The translations under genes and the position numbers were made by a program. From contig NZ_CAJYVE010000030.1 in the NCBI RefSeq assembly GCF_913777995.1, forward strand, positions 38,493 to 102,492: 64,000 nucleotides of DNA, written 5' to 3'. Origin of the DNA: an uncultured Pseudomonas sp. GTDB taxonomy: Bacteria; Pseudomonadota; Gammaproteobacteria; Pseudomonadales; Pseudomonadaceae. Shown here piece after piece: positions 33,907-43,384 of this stretch. Every line of letters begins with the position of its first letter. The first letter of the stretch is position 1. The notes beneath the pieces are model-generated. The model had not been told where the DNA came from, ran no database searches, and saw only the letters and a program-made list of their open reading frames with translations.

Positions 33907-35106
33907 GTGTCAATCAGCAATGACAACCCACCCAGCGCCGGCCTGCGGCTGCTGATCCTGCTGGCGCTGTCGATGGGCAGTTTCGCCATCGGCACCAGTG
34001 AATTCGTGATCATGGGCCTGTTGCCCGAGGTCGCCCATGGTCTGGCGGTCAACGAGCAGCAGGTGGGCCATCTGATCAGCGCCTATGCCCTCGGCGTCGT
34101 GGTCGGCGCCCCCGTGCTGGCGATGCTCGGCAGCCGCCTGACACGCAAGGCGCTGCTGGTTTCACTGATGCTGTTCTATGCCCTGGCCAACCTGGCCAGC
34201 GCCATGGTCAGCGACTACCACGGTGCCATGCTCGCGCGTTTCGTCAGCGGCCTGCCCCACGGCGCCTATTTCGGTGTCGCAGCGCTGGCAGCCGCGTCGA
34301 TCAGCCCGCTGCACAAGCGCGGCGCAGCCGTCAGTGCGGTCATGATGGGCCTGACCCTGGCGATGCTGATCGGCAACCCGCTGGCCACCTGGCTGGGGCA
34401 GATCCTCGACTGGCGCTACGCCTTCGTGCTGGTGGCGATGATCGCCGCGGTGACCAGCGTGCTGGTCTACCTGCTGCTGCCCGGCGGCCCCAAACCCGAA
34501 GCCACCAGTGTGCGTCACGAACTCAAGGCCTTCTGCAAGCCGCAGATCGGCCTGCTGTTGCTGATCGCTTCGGTAGGCTTCGCCGGCATGTTCTGCGTGT
34601 TCAGCTACCTGGCGCCGACCCTGTTGGAGGTGACGGGGGCGTCTCAGGCCTGGATTCCTGCTGCCCTGGCCAGCTTCGGCGGCGGCGCGGTATTGGGCAA
34701 CATCGTCGGCGGCCGGTTGTTCGACCGTTTTGGCGTGCGGGCCATCGGCATCGTGCTGGTCTGGTCGATCATCGTGCTGCTGGCCTTCCCGCTCGCCGCC
34801 CAGTCGATCGGCTCGCTGCTGGTCGGCATCGCCTGCGTCGGCTCGATGATTGCCCTGGGTCCGGTGCTGCAGACTCGGCTGATGGACATCGCCAAGGGCG
34901 CGCAGACCCTGGCGGCGGCGTCCAACCATGCGGCTTTCAACCTGGCCAATGCCCTGGGTCCGTGGCTGGGTGGCATGGCCATCGCCGCTGGCTGGGGCTG
35001 GACCGCCACCGGTTATGTCGGTGCGGCCACCGCGCTGCTGGGCCTGCTGGTGTACGTGGCAGCGCTACGCGGCACGGCGATGACCCAGGCTGAAGCCGTG
35101 CGCTGA
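33907..35106 (+). CDS. MFS transporter, DHA1 drug/sugar exporter-like
   Basis: 399 aa from GTG 33907, with GATGAGG 8-10 nt upstream. Twelve membrane helices are expected. The N-terminal FAIGTSEFVIMGLLPEVA and the loop LGSRLTRKALL (motif A type) are typical of the AraJ/CmlA-like DHA1 group of proton-coupled exporters. A GLPHGAYFGVAALAA helix follows near residue 113. The substrate is unknown. It lies just upstream of mexEF-oprN on the same strand but has a separate 175-nt gap and a distinct MexT-like site in between. Confidence 0.87.
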   Translation: MSISNDNPPSAGLRLLILLALSMGSFAIGTSEFVIMGLLPEVAHGLAVNEQQVGHLISAYALGVVVGAPVLAMLGSRLTRKALLVSLMLFYALANLASAMVSDYHGAMLARFVSGLPHGAYFGVAALAAASISPLHKRGAAVSAVMMGLTLAMLIGNPLATWLGQILDWRYAFVLVAMIAAVTSVLVYLLLPGGPKPEATSVRHELKAFCKPQIGLLLLIASVGFAGMFCVFSYLAPTLLEVTGASQAWIPAALASFGGGAVLGNIVGGRLFDRFGVRAIGIVLVWSIIVLLAFPLAAQSIGSLLVGIACVGSMIALGPVLQTRLMDIAKGAQTLAAASNHAAFNLANALGPWLGGMAIAAGWGWTATGYVGAATALLGLLVYVAALRGTAMTQAEAVR

Positions 35107-35178
35107 GCCTCTGCTCGACCCTGCCGGCCACGTTCTTCGTGGCCTCGGATGAAACGGCACCCTCAGGGTGCCGCTTGC

Positions 35179-35193
35179 ATCATTCAGATCGAT
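35179..35193 (+). promoter_or_regulatory. Candidate MexT (LysR) site upstream of mexE
   Basis: ATC (35179-35181), nine bases, then GAT (35191-35193) match the ATC-N9-GAT core of nod-box-like LysR sites reported upstream of MexT-controlled genes. It is about 90 nt before the mexE start and would suit an activator position. The pattern is short, so chance occurrence is possible. Confidence 0.5.
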
Positions 35194-35281
35194 AATAACC
35201 TTCGTCCCATTCGATTCGTTAATAGTGGGGCCCACCAACAGAATCCGCCCATCAATAAACCTAATCTGCGGCGGATTCTCC

Positions 35282-36523
35282 ATGGCTCAGTCCCTCCAAC
35301 ACTTACGTTACCCCCTCACCGCCTTGGCCCTGGTGGTGCTCACCGCCTGCGGTCGTGCACCGGAAGCCACGGTCGCGCCTGCGGCCCCCAAGGTCAGCGT
35401 GGCCAAGGTGCTGGAACAGCCGATCAACGAATGGGACGAGTTCACCGGCCGCCTGGAAGCCCCGGAGACTGTCGAGGTGCGTCCGCGCGTGTCGGGGCAG
35501 ATCGACCAGGTGGCCTTCACCGACGGCGCGCTGGTGAAGAAAGGCGACCTGTTGTTCCAGATCGACCCACGCCCGTTCCAGGCCGAGGTCCGTCGCCTCG
35601 AAGCCCAGTTGCAACAAGCCCGCGCCGTCGCCAATCGCAGCGAAAACGAAGCCCAGCGCGGTGACCGCCTGCGTGCCAACAACGCCATTTCCGCCGAGCT
35701 GGCCGACTCGCGCACCACGGCGGCCCAGGAAGCCCGTGCCGGCGTCGCCGCCATTCAGGCGCAACTGGACCTGGCGCGTCTGAATCTCAGCTTCACCCGC
35801 GTCACTGCACCGATCAGTGGTCGGGTCAGCCGCGCCGAGATCACCACCGGCAACATCGTCACCGCCGACGTCACGCCACTGACCAGCGTGGTGTCCACCG
35901 ACAAGGTGTACGCCTATTTCGATGCCGATGAGCGCGTGTTCCTCAAGTACAACCAGCTGGCACGTGAAGGCCAGCGCGGCCAGAGCACCCCGGTCTACCT
36001 GGGCCTGACCAATGAGCCGGACAACCCGCACCAGGGGCAGATGAACTTCGTCGACAACCAGGTCAACCCGCGCACCGGCACCATCCGTGGCCGTGCCGTG
36101 TTCGACAATCGCGACGGTTTCTTCACCCCGGGCCTGTATGCCCGCCTGAAGCTGGTCGGCAGCGCCACTTACTCGGCCGTGCTGATCCAGGACGACGCGG
36201 TCGGTACCGACCTGGGCAAGAAGTACGTGCTGGTGATGGACAAGAACAACACCCCGGCCTATCGCCCGGTGGAGCTGGGTCCGAAGCTTGAAGGCCTGCG
36301 TATCGTGCGCAGTGGCCTGGCCAAGGACGACACCATCGTGGTCAAGGGCCTGCAGCGCGTACGTCCCGGCCAGCCCGTTGACCCGGAAGTCATGCCGATG
36401 GCCAGCGAAAAGACCCTCGCCGCCCTGCGTCAGCAGCGTGAAGCCCTCGAAGCCAGCAACAGCACGCCTGCCAAGAACCAGGCCAACGTCAAGCTCGCCA
36501 GCGCCAATGCGCCGCGCGGCTAA
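35282..36523 (+). CDS. mexE: RND efflux membrane fusion protein MexE
   Basis: 413 aa from ATG 35282, as long as MexE. A signal with lipobox LTAC-G (ALVVLTACGRAPE) precedes the mature protein. Then come NEWDEFTGRLEAPETVEVRPR, the lipoyl half with GALVKKGDLLFQIDPRPF, a helical hairpin at about 100-165 and beta-barrel segments. It links the inner-membrane pump MexF to OprN. The next gene starts 12 nt downstream. Expression in Pseudomonas depends on MexT. Confidence 0.93.
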   Translation: MAQSLQHLRYPLTALALVVLTACGRAPEATVAPAAPKVSVAKVLEQPINEWDEFTGRLEAPETVEVRPRVSGQIDQVAFTDGALVKKGDLLFQIDPRPFQAEVRRLEAQLQQARAVANRSENEAQRGDRLRANNAISAELADSRTTAAQEARAGVAAIQAQLDLARLNLSFTRVTAPISGRVSRAEITTGNIVTADVTPLTSVVSTDKVYAYFDADERVFLKYNQLAREGQRGQSTPVYLGLTNEPDNPHQGQMNFVDNQVNPRTGTIRGRAVFDNRDGFFTPGLYARLKLVGSATYSAVLIQDDAVGTDLGKKYVLVMDKNNTPAYRPVELGPKLEGLRIVRSGLAKDDTIVVKGLQRVRPGQPVDPEVMPMASEKTLAALRQQREALEASNSTPAKNQANVKLASANAPRG

Positions 36524-36535
36524 GGGACCCGACCG

Positions 36536-39500
36536 ATGAATTTTTCGACCTTTTTCATTTCACGGCCGATCTTCGCCGCCGTGCTATCGCTGCTGATCCT
36601 CATTGCCGGGTCGATCTCGCTGTTCAAGCTGCCGATCAGCGAATACCCGGAAGTGGTGCCGCCCACCGTGGTGGTGCGTGCCAATTTTCCCGGCGCCAAC
36701 CCCAAGGTGATCGGCGAAACCGTCGCCTCGCCGCTGGAACAGGCGATCACCGGCGTGGAGAACATGCTGTACATGTCGTCTCAGGCCACCGCCGACGGCA
36801 AGATGACCCTGACCATCACCTTCGCCCTGGGGACCGATCTGGACAACGCCCAGGTGCAGGTGCAGAACCGCGTGACGCGCACCGAGCCCAAGCTGCCCGA
36901 GGAAGTCACCCGTATCGGTATCACGGTGGACAAGGCCTCGCCCGACCTGACCATGGTCGTGCACCTGACCTCGCCGGATGACCGCTACGACATGCTCTAC
37001 CTGTCGAACTACGCGGTGCTCAACATCAAGGATGAACTGGCCCGCCTGAACGGTGTGGGCGACGTGCAGTTGTTCGGCATGGGCGACTACTCGCTGCGCG
37101 TGTGGCTGGACCCGAACAAGACCGCCTCGCGCAACCTGACCGCCACCGACGTGGTCAACGCCATTCGCGAACAGAACCGCCAGGTCGCCGCCGGCCAGCT
37201 GGGCGCGCCGCCCTCGCCCAACGCCACCAGCTTCCAGATGTCGATCAACACCCAGGGTCGCCTGGTGACAGAGGAAGAGTTCGAGAACATCGTCATTCGT
37301 GCCGGCGCCAACGGCGAGATCACGCGCCTGAAAGACGTCGCGCGGGTCGAGCTGGGTTCCAATCAATACGCCCTGCGCTCGCTGCTCGACAACAAGCCGG
37401 CAGTGGCCCTGCCGATCTTCCAGCGCCCCGGCTCCAACGCCATCGACATCTCCAACGAAGTCAGGGCGCGCATGGCCGAGCTGAAGAAGGAATTCCCCCA
37501 GGGCATGGACTACTCGATCGTCTATGACCCGACCATCTTCGTACGCGGCTCCATCGAGGCGGTGATCCACACCCTGTTCGAAGCGCTGATTCTGGTCGTG
37601 CTGGTGGTGATCCTGTTCCTGCAGACCTGGCGCGCCTCGATCATTCCGCTGGCCGCCGTACCGGTCTCGTTGATCGGCACCTTTGCCGTCATGCACCTGT
37701 TCGGCTTCTCGTTCAACGCCCTGTCGCTGTTCGGCCTGGTACTGGCCATCGGTATCGTGGTGGACGATGCCATCGTGGTGGTGGAGAACGTCGAGCGAAA
37801 CATCGAGCTGGGCCTGGAGCCGGTGGCGGCAACGCACAAGGCCATGGGCGAAGTGACCGGACCGATCATCGCCACCGCCCTGGTGCTGTGCGCGGTGTTC
37901 GTACCCGCGGCGTTCATTTCCGGCCTCACCGGGCAGTTCTACAAGCAGTTCGCCCTGACCATCGCCATTTCCACGGTGATCTCCGCATTCAACTCGCTGA
38001 CCCTCTCGCCGGCGCTGGCTGCGGTGCTGCTGAAGGGGCACGATGCGCCCAAGGACCGCTTCTCGCGCCTGCTCGACCGGCTGCTGGGCGGCTGGCTGTT
38101 CCGACCGTTCAACCGGATGTTCGTCAAGGCCAGCCACACTTACGTCGGCACCGTGGGACGGGTGATCCGCCGCAGCGGCATCGCCATGCTGGTCTACGCC
38201 GGGTTGATGGCGCTGACCTGGGTGGGCTTCTCCAGCACCCCGACCGGCTTCGTGCCCAGCCAGGACAAACAGTACCTGGTGGCCTTCGCCCAGTTGCCGG
38301 ACGCCGCGAGCCTGGATCGCACCGAAGATGTGATCAAGCGCATGTCGGACATCGCCCTCAAGCAACCCGGCGTGGAAAGCGCGGTGGCCTTCCCCGGCCT
38401 GTCGATCAACGGCTTCACCAACAGCCCGAACAACGGCATCGTCTTCGTCACGCTCAAGCCCTTCGATGAGCGCAAGGACCCGAGCCTGTCGGCCAACGCC
38501 ATTGCTGGTGCACTGAATGGCAAGTTCGCGTCGATCCAGGACGCCTACATGGCGATCTTCCCGCCACCACCGGTCATGGGGCTGGGCACCATCGGCGGTT
38601 TCCGTCTGCAGGTGCAGGACCGTGGCAACCTCGGCTACGAAGCGCTGTACAAGGAAACCCAGAACGTTATCGCCAAAAGCCGCAGCGTGCCGGAACTGGC
38701 CGGCCTGTTCACCAGCTACACGGTGAACGTCCCGCAGGTCGACGCCGCCATCGACCGCGAAAAGGCCAAGACCCATGGCGTGGCGATCAGCGACATCTTC
38801 GACACCCTGCAGGTCTACCTGGGCTCGTTGTACGCCAACGACTTCAACCGCTTTGGCCGCACGTATCAGGTCAACGTCCAGGCCGAACAGCAGTTCCGCC
38901 AGGAAGCCGACCAGATCGGCCAGCTCAAGGTGCGTAACAACCTGGGCGAGATGATCCCACTGGCGACCTTCGTCAAAGTCAGCGACACCGCCGGCCCTGA
39001 CCGGGTCATGCACTACAACGGCTTCATCACCGCCGAGATCAACGGCGCCGCCGCACCGGGCTACAGCTCCGGCCAGGCCGAAGCGGCGATGGCCAAGCTG
39101 CTCAAGGAAGAACTGCCCAACGGCATGACCTACGAATGGACGGACCTGACCTACCAGCAGATCCTCGCCGGCAACACCGCGCTGTTCGTCTTCCCGCTCT
39201 GCGTCCTGCTGGCCTTCCTGGTGCTGGCCGCGCAGTACGAAAGCTGGAGCCTGCCCCTGGCCGTGATCCTCATCGTACCGATGACCCTGCTCTCGGCGAT
39301 TGCCGGGGTGATCATCGCCGGCAGCGACAACAACATCTTCACCCAGATCGGCCTGATCGTACTGGTCGGCCTGGCATGCAAGAACGCGATCCTGATCGTC
39401 GAGTTCGCCAAGGACAAGCAGGCCGAGGGCCTGGACCCGCTGGCCGCGGTGCTGGAAGCCTGCCGCCTGCGTCTGCGGCCGATCCTGATGACCTCCTTCG

Positions 39501-39727
39501 CGTTCATCATGGGTGTGGTGCCCCTGGTGCTGTCCAGCGGCGCGGGCGCGGAAATGCGTCATGCGATGGGTGTGGCGGTGTTCTCCGGCATGCTCGGGGT
39601 GACCTTCTTCGGGCTGCTGCTGACCCCGGTGTTCTATGTCCTGATCCGTAACTTCGTCGAGCGCCGTGAAGCCCGCAAGGCCGCGCGCATCGCGCAACAA
39701 CCGACCCAGCCCGTGGAGGCGCATTGA
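36536..39727 (+). CDS. mexF: RND efflux pump MexF
   Basis: 1063 aa inner-membrane proton-driven pump of the HAE1 family. It starts NFSTFFISRPIFAAVLSLLI. Twelve membrane helices and two periplasmic loops are expected. The proton-relay aspartates lie in GIVVDDAIVVVENVER near residue 405. The last helices include GVTFFGLLLTPVFYVLIR. MexEF-OprN exports chloramphenicol, fluoroquinolones, trimethoprim and quorum-sensing precursors in P. aeruginosa. Its stop overlaps the oprN start. A long open frame on the opposite strand is a high-GC shadow. Confidence 0.95.
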   Translation: MNFSTFFISRPIFAAVLSLLILIAGSISLFKLPISEYPEVVPPTVVVRANFPGANPKVIGETVASPLEQAITGVENMLYMSSQATADGKMTLTITFALGTDLDNAQVQVQNRVTRTEPKLPEEVTRIGITVDKASPDLTMVVHLTSPDDRYDMLYLSNYAVLNIKDELARLNGVGDVQLFGMGDYSLRVWLDPNKTASRNLTATDVVNAIREQNRQVAAGQLGAPPSPNATSFQMSINTQGRLVTEEEFENIVIRAGANGEITRLKDVARVELGSNQYALRSLLDNKPAVALPIFQRPGSNAIDISNEVRARMAELKKEFPQGMDYSIVYDPTIFVRGSIEAVIHTLFEALILVVLVVILFLQTWRASIIPLAAVPVSLIGTFAVMHLFGFSFNALSLFGLVLAIGIVVDDAIVVVENVERNIELGLEPVAATHKAMGEVTGPIIATALVLCAVFVPAAFISGLTGQFYKQFALTIAISTVISAFNSLTLSPALAAVLLKGHDAPKDRFSRLLDRLLGGWLFRPFNRMFVKASHTYVGTVGRVIRRSGIAMLVYAGLMALTWVGFSSTPTGFVPSQDKQYLVAFAQLPDAASLDRTEDVIKRMSDIALKQPGVESAVAFPGLSINGFTNSPNNGIVFVTLKPFDERKDPSLSANAIAGALNGKFASIQDAYMAIFPPPPVMGLGTIGGFRLQVQDRGNLGYEALYKETQNVIAKSRSVPELAGLFTSYTVNVPQVDAAIDREKAKTHGVAISDIFDTLQVYLGSLYANDFNRFGRTYQVNVQAEQQFRQEADQIGQLKVRNNLGEMIPLATFVKVSDTAGPDRVMHYNGFITAEINGAAAPGYSSGQAEAAMAKLLKEELPNGMTYEWTDLTYQQILAGNTALFVFPLCVLLAFLVLAAQYESWSLPLAVILIVPMTLLSAIAGVIIAGSDNNIFTQIGLIVLVGLACKNAILIVEFAKDKQAEGLDPLAAVLEACRLRLRPILMTSFAFIMGVVPLVLSSGAGAEMRHAMGVAVFSGMLGVTFFGLLLTPVFYVLIRNFVERREARKAARIAQQPTQPVEAH

Positions 39728-41136
39728 TGAGTGCCGTGAAACTCTTCGCCCCGAGCCTGCTGGTCCTGGCGCTGGCGGCCTGTGCCGTCGGCCCGGACTA
39801 CAAGACCCCGGACACCCCGGCGGCCAAGCCCCTGGCACTGGAACAGGCCCAGGCCGCAAAAACCGCCTATGACCGCAGCCGCAGCGCGGCCAACTGGTGG
39901 CAGCAGTTCGACGACCCCACGCTGAACCGCCTGGTCGAGCAGTCGCTGACCGGCAACCGCGACTTGCGCGTAGCCTTTGCCCGCCTCAAGGCGGCCCGGG
40001 CGATCCGTGACGACGTGGCCAACGACGCGATGCCGGTGATCACCAGCCGCGCCAGCGGCCAGGTCGGCAAGGGCCAGGTGCCTGGCCAGACCGAACAACG
40101 GGTCAACAGCGAGCGCTACGACCTGGGCCTGGACATGGCCTGGGAAGTTGATCTGTTCGGGCGCATCCAGCGCCAGCTGGAGGCCAGCGACGCCGACCAG
40201 CAGGCCGCCGAGGCGGACCTCTACCAACTGCAGGTGACGCTGGTCGCCGACGTGGTGGACGCCTACGGCAAACTGCGCGGTGCCCAGCTGCGCGAAGCCA
40301 TTGCCCGTGACAACCTGAAGAACCAGCAGGACTCGCGCGCCGTGACCACCCAACTGCGTGACGCGGGCGTCGGCAACGAATTGGACGTGGTGCGGGCCGA
40401 TGCGCGTCTGGCAGCGGTGGAAGCCAGCGTGCCGCAGCTGCAGGCCGAACAGGTGCGCCAGCGCAACCGCATCGCCACCCTGCTGGGTGAGCGCCCCGAG
40501 GCCTTGAGCGTCGACTTGAGCCCGGCCGGGCTGCCGGCCATCGCCAAGACCCTGGCGGTGGGTGACCCGACTCAGGTGCTGCGCCAGCGTCCGGATGTCT
40601 GGGCGGCCGAGCGGCAACTGGCTTCGGCCACTGCGCGCATTGGCGTGGCCACCGCCGACCTGTTCCCACGCGTCAGCCTCAGCGGCTTCCTGGGCTTCAC
40701 CGCAGGCCGTGGTTCGCAGATTGGCTCACAGGCGGCCAAGGCCTGGAGCCTGGGTCCGAGCATCACTTGGGCGGCCTTCGACCTGGGCAGCGTGCGGGCG
40801 CGGATTCGCGGCGCCGATGCCGACGCCGAGGGCGCGCTGGCCAACTATGAGCAGCACGTGTTGCTGGCCCTGGAAGAGTCGGAAAACGCCTTCAGCGACT
40901 ACGACAAGCGCCAGCAACGCCTGCTCGCCCTGTTGCGTCAAAGCGAGGCCAGCCGCGAGGCGGCACGCCTGGCTTCGGTGCAATACCGCGAAGGCACGGC
41001 GGATTTCCTGGTGCTGCTGGATGCCGAGCGCGAGCGCCTGGCCGCCGAGGATGCCCAGGCCCAAGCGCAGATTGACCTGTACCAGGGCATCGTGGCGATC
41101 TACAAGGCGCTGGGCGGCGGCTGGCAGAAAGCCTGA
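39727..41136 (+). CDS. oprN: Outer-membrane efflux channel OprN
   Basis: 469 aa from ATG 39727, overlapping the mexF stop. The lipobox LALAACAVGPDYKTP marks an outer-membrane lipoprotein of the TolC/NodT family. Two repeated halves are seen, each with long helices forming the periplasmic tunnel (ANWWQQFDDPTLNRLVEQSL; QVLRQRPDVWAAERQLASA). It completes the MexEF-OprN tripartite pump. A hairpin about 20 nt after the stop may end the transcript. Confidence 0.93.
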   Translation: MSAVKLFAPSLLVLALAACAVGPDYKTPDTPAAKPLALEQAQAAKTAYDRSRSAANWWQQFDDPTLNRLVEQSLTGNRDLRVAFARLKAARAIRDDVANDAMPVITSRASGQVGKGQVPGQTEQRVNSERYDLGLDMAWEVDLFGRIQRQLEASDADQQAAEADLYQLQVTLVADVVDAYGKLRGAQLREAIARDNLKNQQDSRAVTTQLRDAGVGNELDVVRADARLAAVEASVPQLQAEQVRQRNRIATLLGERPEALSVDLSPAGLPAIAKTLAVGDPTQVLRQRPDVWAAERQLASATARIGVATADLFPRVSLSGFLGFTAGRGSQIGSQAAKAWSLGPSITWAAFDLGSVRARIRGADADAEGALANYEQHVLLALEESENAFSDYDKRQQRLLALLRQSEASREAARLASVQYREGTADFLVLLDAERERLAAEDAQAQAQIDLYQGIVAIYKALGGGWQKA

Positions 41137-41154
41137 CCGTCCGTCTCTGGCCAC

Positions 41155-41178
41155 AGCGAGGGGCTTTTGCCCCTTGCT
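41155..41178 (+). terminator. Hairpin after oprN
   Basis: Arms AGCGAGGGGC and GCCCCTTGCT around TTTT, with one mismatch. It lies 19 nt after the oprN stop. There is no clear T-tract after it, so it may be a weak terminator or a 3'-end stabiliser. Confidence 0.45.
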
Positions 41179-41297
41179 TGCGGCACGCCCCCAGGCTGTG
41201 CACGACAGACGGCCCAGGCAGGTAGCGACCCGATCCAGAATTTGACAGCTGTGTTCGTCTCTTCGAAGCTGCATGGCGTCACGCATTGGATATCGGT

Positions 41298-42389
41298 ATG
41301 CGCAAAGATTCTTTCTCCAGTCCCCAGCGGCCGCGTCGCTGGATGAACGCCCTGCTGTCAGCTTCGTTGATCTGCCTGTTGGCGCTGGCCTTGCTGATCT
41401 GGCGCAGCGAACCCAACGGCCAGACCAAGGCCAGCCATCCCAGCCAGAGCTACGCCCAGGCCCTGGAGCAGGCCCGCCTCGGCAAGCCGGGTGCCGCACG
41501 CATGCTCTACCAGCAACTGGTCCGCGACGACATGCCCGATGAGCGGCTGATCGCCTTGCTCGCCGAACTGCCCCACTACCCCAGCCCGCAGGCGCTGAAA
41601 TTGCTCGATACGCTCCTGGACCACGAGTCCGTGGCGGTCCGCGAAGCGGCGATCCAGAGCGCAGTGCGATTGCTGCCGGATAATCACCTGGCCGTGCTGC
41701 TGGGCCCCTTGCTGACCGACAGCGACATGCAGGTACGCCTGGCCGCGACGCTGGCTCTTGTGCCGTTGTCGCCGGACGACCTTGGCCTGTATTTCGCGGC
41801 ACTGCAGCACAGCGCCGAATCCTTGCAACCCTTCCTGGCCCGGCAACCGCCCAGTGCCTCGAACCTGGTGCAACTCGCTCGCCTTTACCAGCAGACAGGC
41901 AAAAGCGCACAGGCGTTGGCCAGCATGGAGCAGGCGGTGAAGTTGCAGCCTGACGATCTGGCCACCGGCATGGCGCGGGTCGAACTGCTCGATGACCTGG
42001 GCCAGGCCGACAAGGCCCGACAAGCATTCCGCTCCCTGCTGGAGAAGCATCCGAATGCGCCAGAGTTGCAACACGCCCTGGGCAAGTGGCTACGCGAACA
42101 TGGACAGGCGGAATTCGCGGTACTCAGCCTGGCCCGAGCGTCGGAGCTGGCGCCGGACAATGACGATTATCACTATGACCTGGCATTGGCCCTGCACGAT
42201 CTTGAACAACTCGAAGCCGCGCAGAAGCAATTGCAACAGATTGTGCAGAATCACCCGGCCAACCGAAAAGCACGGGTATTGTTGATTCAGTACGCCCGCG
42301 AGGCCGGGCAGTTACAGAATGTTCAGGTATTGTTGGCCGAACTTGAACAACAGAATCCTGATGACCCGACGCTGCAACAGGGCCTTTGA
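41298..42389 (+). CDS. Membrane-anchored HEAT/TPR repeat protein
   Basis: 363 aa from ATG 41298; a TTG at 41286 is an alternative. One N-terminal membrane helix (WMNALLSASLICLLALALLIW, about 16-36) is followed by HEAT-like pairs at about 75-165 (DTLLDHESVAVREAAIQSAV; DSDMQVRLAATLALV). TPR repeats follow from about 185 to the end (LARLYQQTGKSAQALASMEQAVKLQPDD and relatives, given in part). The domain faces the periplasm or cytoplasm depending on topology. It is a protein-interaction scaffold of unknown partner; the gene stands alone. Confidence 0.75.
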   Translation: MRKDSFSSPQRPRRWMNALLSASLICLLALALLIWRSEPNGQTKASHPSQSYAQALEQARLGKPGAARMLYQQLVRDDMPDERLIALLAELPHYPSPQALKLLDTLLDHESVAVREAAIQSAVRLLPDNHLAVLLGPLLTDSDMQVRLAATLALVPLSPDDLGLYFAALQHSAESLQPFLARQPPSASNLVQLARLYQQTGKSAQALASMEQAVKLQPDDLATGMARVELLDDLGQADKARQAFRSLLEKHPNAPELQHALGKWLREHGQAEFAVLSLARASELAPDNDDYHYDLALALHDLEQLEAAQKQLQQIVQNHPANRKARVLLIQYAREAGQLQNVQVLLAELEQQNPDDPTLQQGL

Positions 42390-42747
42390 TACAGACGCCG
42401 GGTCGTACTGATTGCAACCCGGTCAAGGGCTGCCAAGACTCACTGGCGCATGGCGTTATTATCAGAAATAACTTACACCCCGCCCTCGCCGTTAACACAT
42501 TCCGAGCAAGCTGAAAGTGTCTATACAATTAAGGTTTGCACAAGACGGTTTGCTAAATTCGAAAAAACGGGCATTATTACTGCGTAGCCGATTAACGGCT
42601 GCGCTGTCATCGGTTAGTGATAGCTGAAACGTTTAGTTTCAGCATCGATCCACCGGCCAGCAAATGAGATGAGCGAATCGGTCAAAGTTTTTTGTCTTGT
42701 CGCTTTGTTCGGCTGATCACAGCCAATACACTGTCGGAGTATGTTTT
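42390..42747 (+). promoter_or_regulatory. AT-rich upstream region and leader hairpins of the MvaU-like gene
   Basis: 358 nt without a gene. It is AT-rich relative to its surroundings. Two perfect small hairpins occur: AGCCG-ATTAA-CGGCT (42586-42600) and GCTGAAAC-GTTTA-GTTTCAGC (42623-42643). A GGAG ribosome site is at 42736-42739. H-NS-family genes are commonly autoregulated through AT-rich upstream DNA, so this is the likely control region; specific binding sites were not resolved. Confidence 0.45.
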
Positions 42748-43113
42748 TTGTCCAGACTTGCCGAGTTTCGAGCCGCAGAGAAAGCCCTTCAAGAACAGCT
42801 GGCCCAGCTGGAAGCCTTGAAGAAAGATGCCGGCCTTCAGAAAGAAATCGAATTCGAGCAGAAGCTCAAGGAGCTGATGGCGAGCTATGGCAAAAGCCTG
42901 CGCGATGTCATCGCTATCCTCGATCCTGCCAGCGCCACCAGCCTGGCTGCCGCACCGGCAGGCCCTAAGCGCCGTCGCGCCCGCGTGGTCAAGGTGTATC
43001 AGAACCCACACACCGGCGAGCTGATCGAAACCAAAGGCGGTAATCACCGCGGCCTGAAGGCCTGGAAAGAACAGTACGGTGCAGACACTGTCGACTCCTG
43101 GGTCCGTGCCTGA
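42748..43113 (+). CDS. MvaT-family H-NS-like xenogeneic silencer, closest to MvaU
   Basis: 121 aa from a TTG start at 42748, chosen because the family begins MS(R/K)LAEFR and GGAG lies 8 nt upstream; an in-frame start at 42697 would add residues absent from the family. The N-terminal oligomerisation coiled coil is AEFRAAEKALQEQLAQLEAL, then KSLRDVIAILDP. The C-terminal AT-pincer DNA-binding domain has VVKVYQNPHTGELIETKGGN. It silences AT-rich foreign genes and affects biofilm and metabolism in Pseudomonas. The MvaU-like wording EFRAAEKAL and AILDP distinguishes it from MvaT. It ends at a strong terminator. Confidence 0.92.
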   Translation: MSRLAEFRAAEKALQEQLAQLEALKKDAGLQKEIEFEQKLKELMASYGKSLRDVIAILDPASATSLAAAPAGPKRRRARVVKVYQNPHTGELIETKGGNHRGLKAWKEQYGADTVDSWVRA

Positions 43114-43128
43114 TCGCATCGATCTGCC

Positions 43129-43155
43129 AAAGCCCTGCCTAGCAGGGCTTTTTTA
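43129..43155 (+). terminator. Intrinsic terminator of the MvaU-like gene
   Basis: Stem AAAGCCCTGC (43129-43138) with GCAGGGCTTT (43142-43151), loop CTA, then a run of T. It lies 15 nt after the stop. Confidence 0.93.
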
Positions 43156-43384
43156 TTGCTGATGCGTTATTGAACTGCATCACAACTTGCGCCCCCTCGC
43201 CTGGCGAAGTTATCCGCCGAACAGAAGAAAACGTCATTTCAAAGGTCACATCCGTACCATTTCACTGTTGCCTGAACACCGCACGAAAGGTAAGGACAAG
43301 TAGCAGTCCCGCCGCTAACAGCCGTTGCCGGGATCGATCGATACATCACCCACGCTCAGAGCAGGCGGCGGTGCTACGCGCTAA

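Noticed and set aside
36584-39859. 1091-codon minus-strand open frame
   Set aside because: It is antisense to mexF and oprN, rich in Arg/His/Gly/Gln as expected for a high-GC shadow. The plus-strand RND pump is unmistakable.
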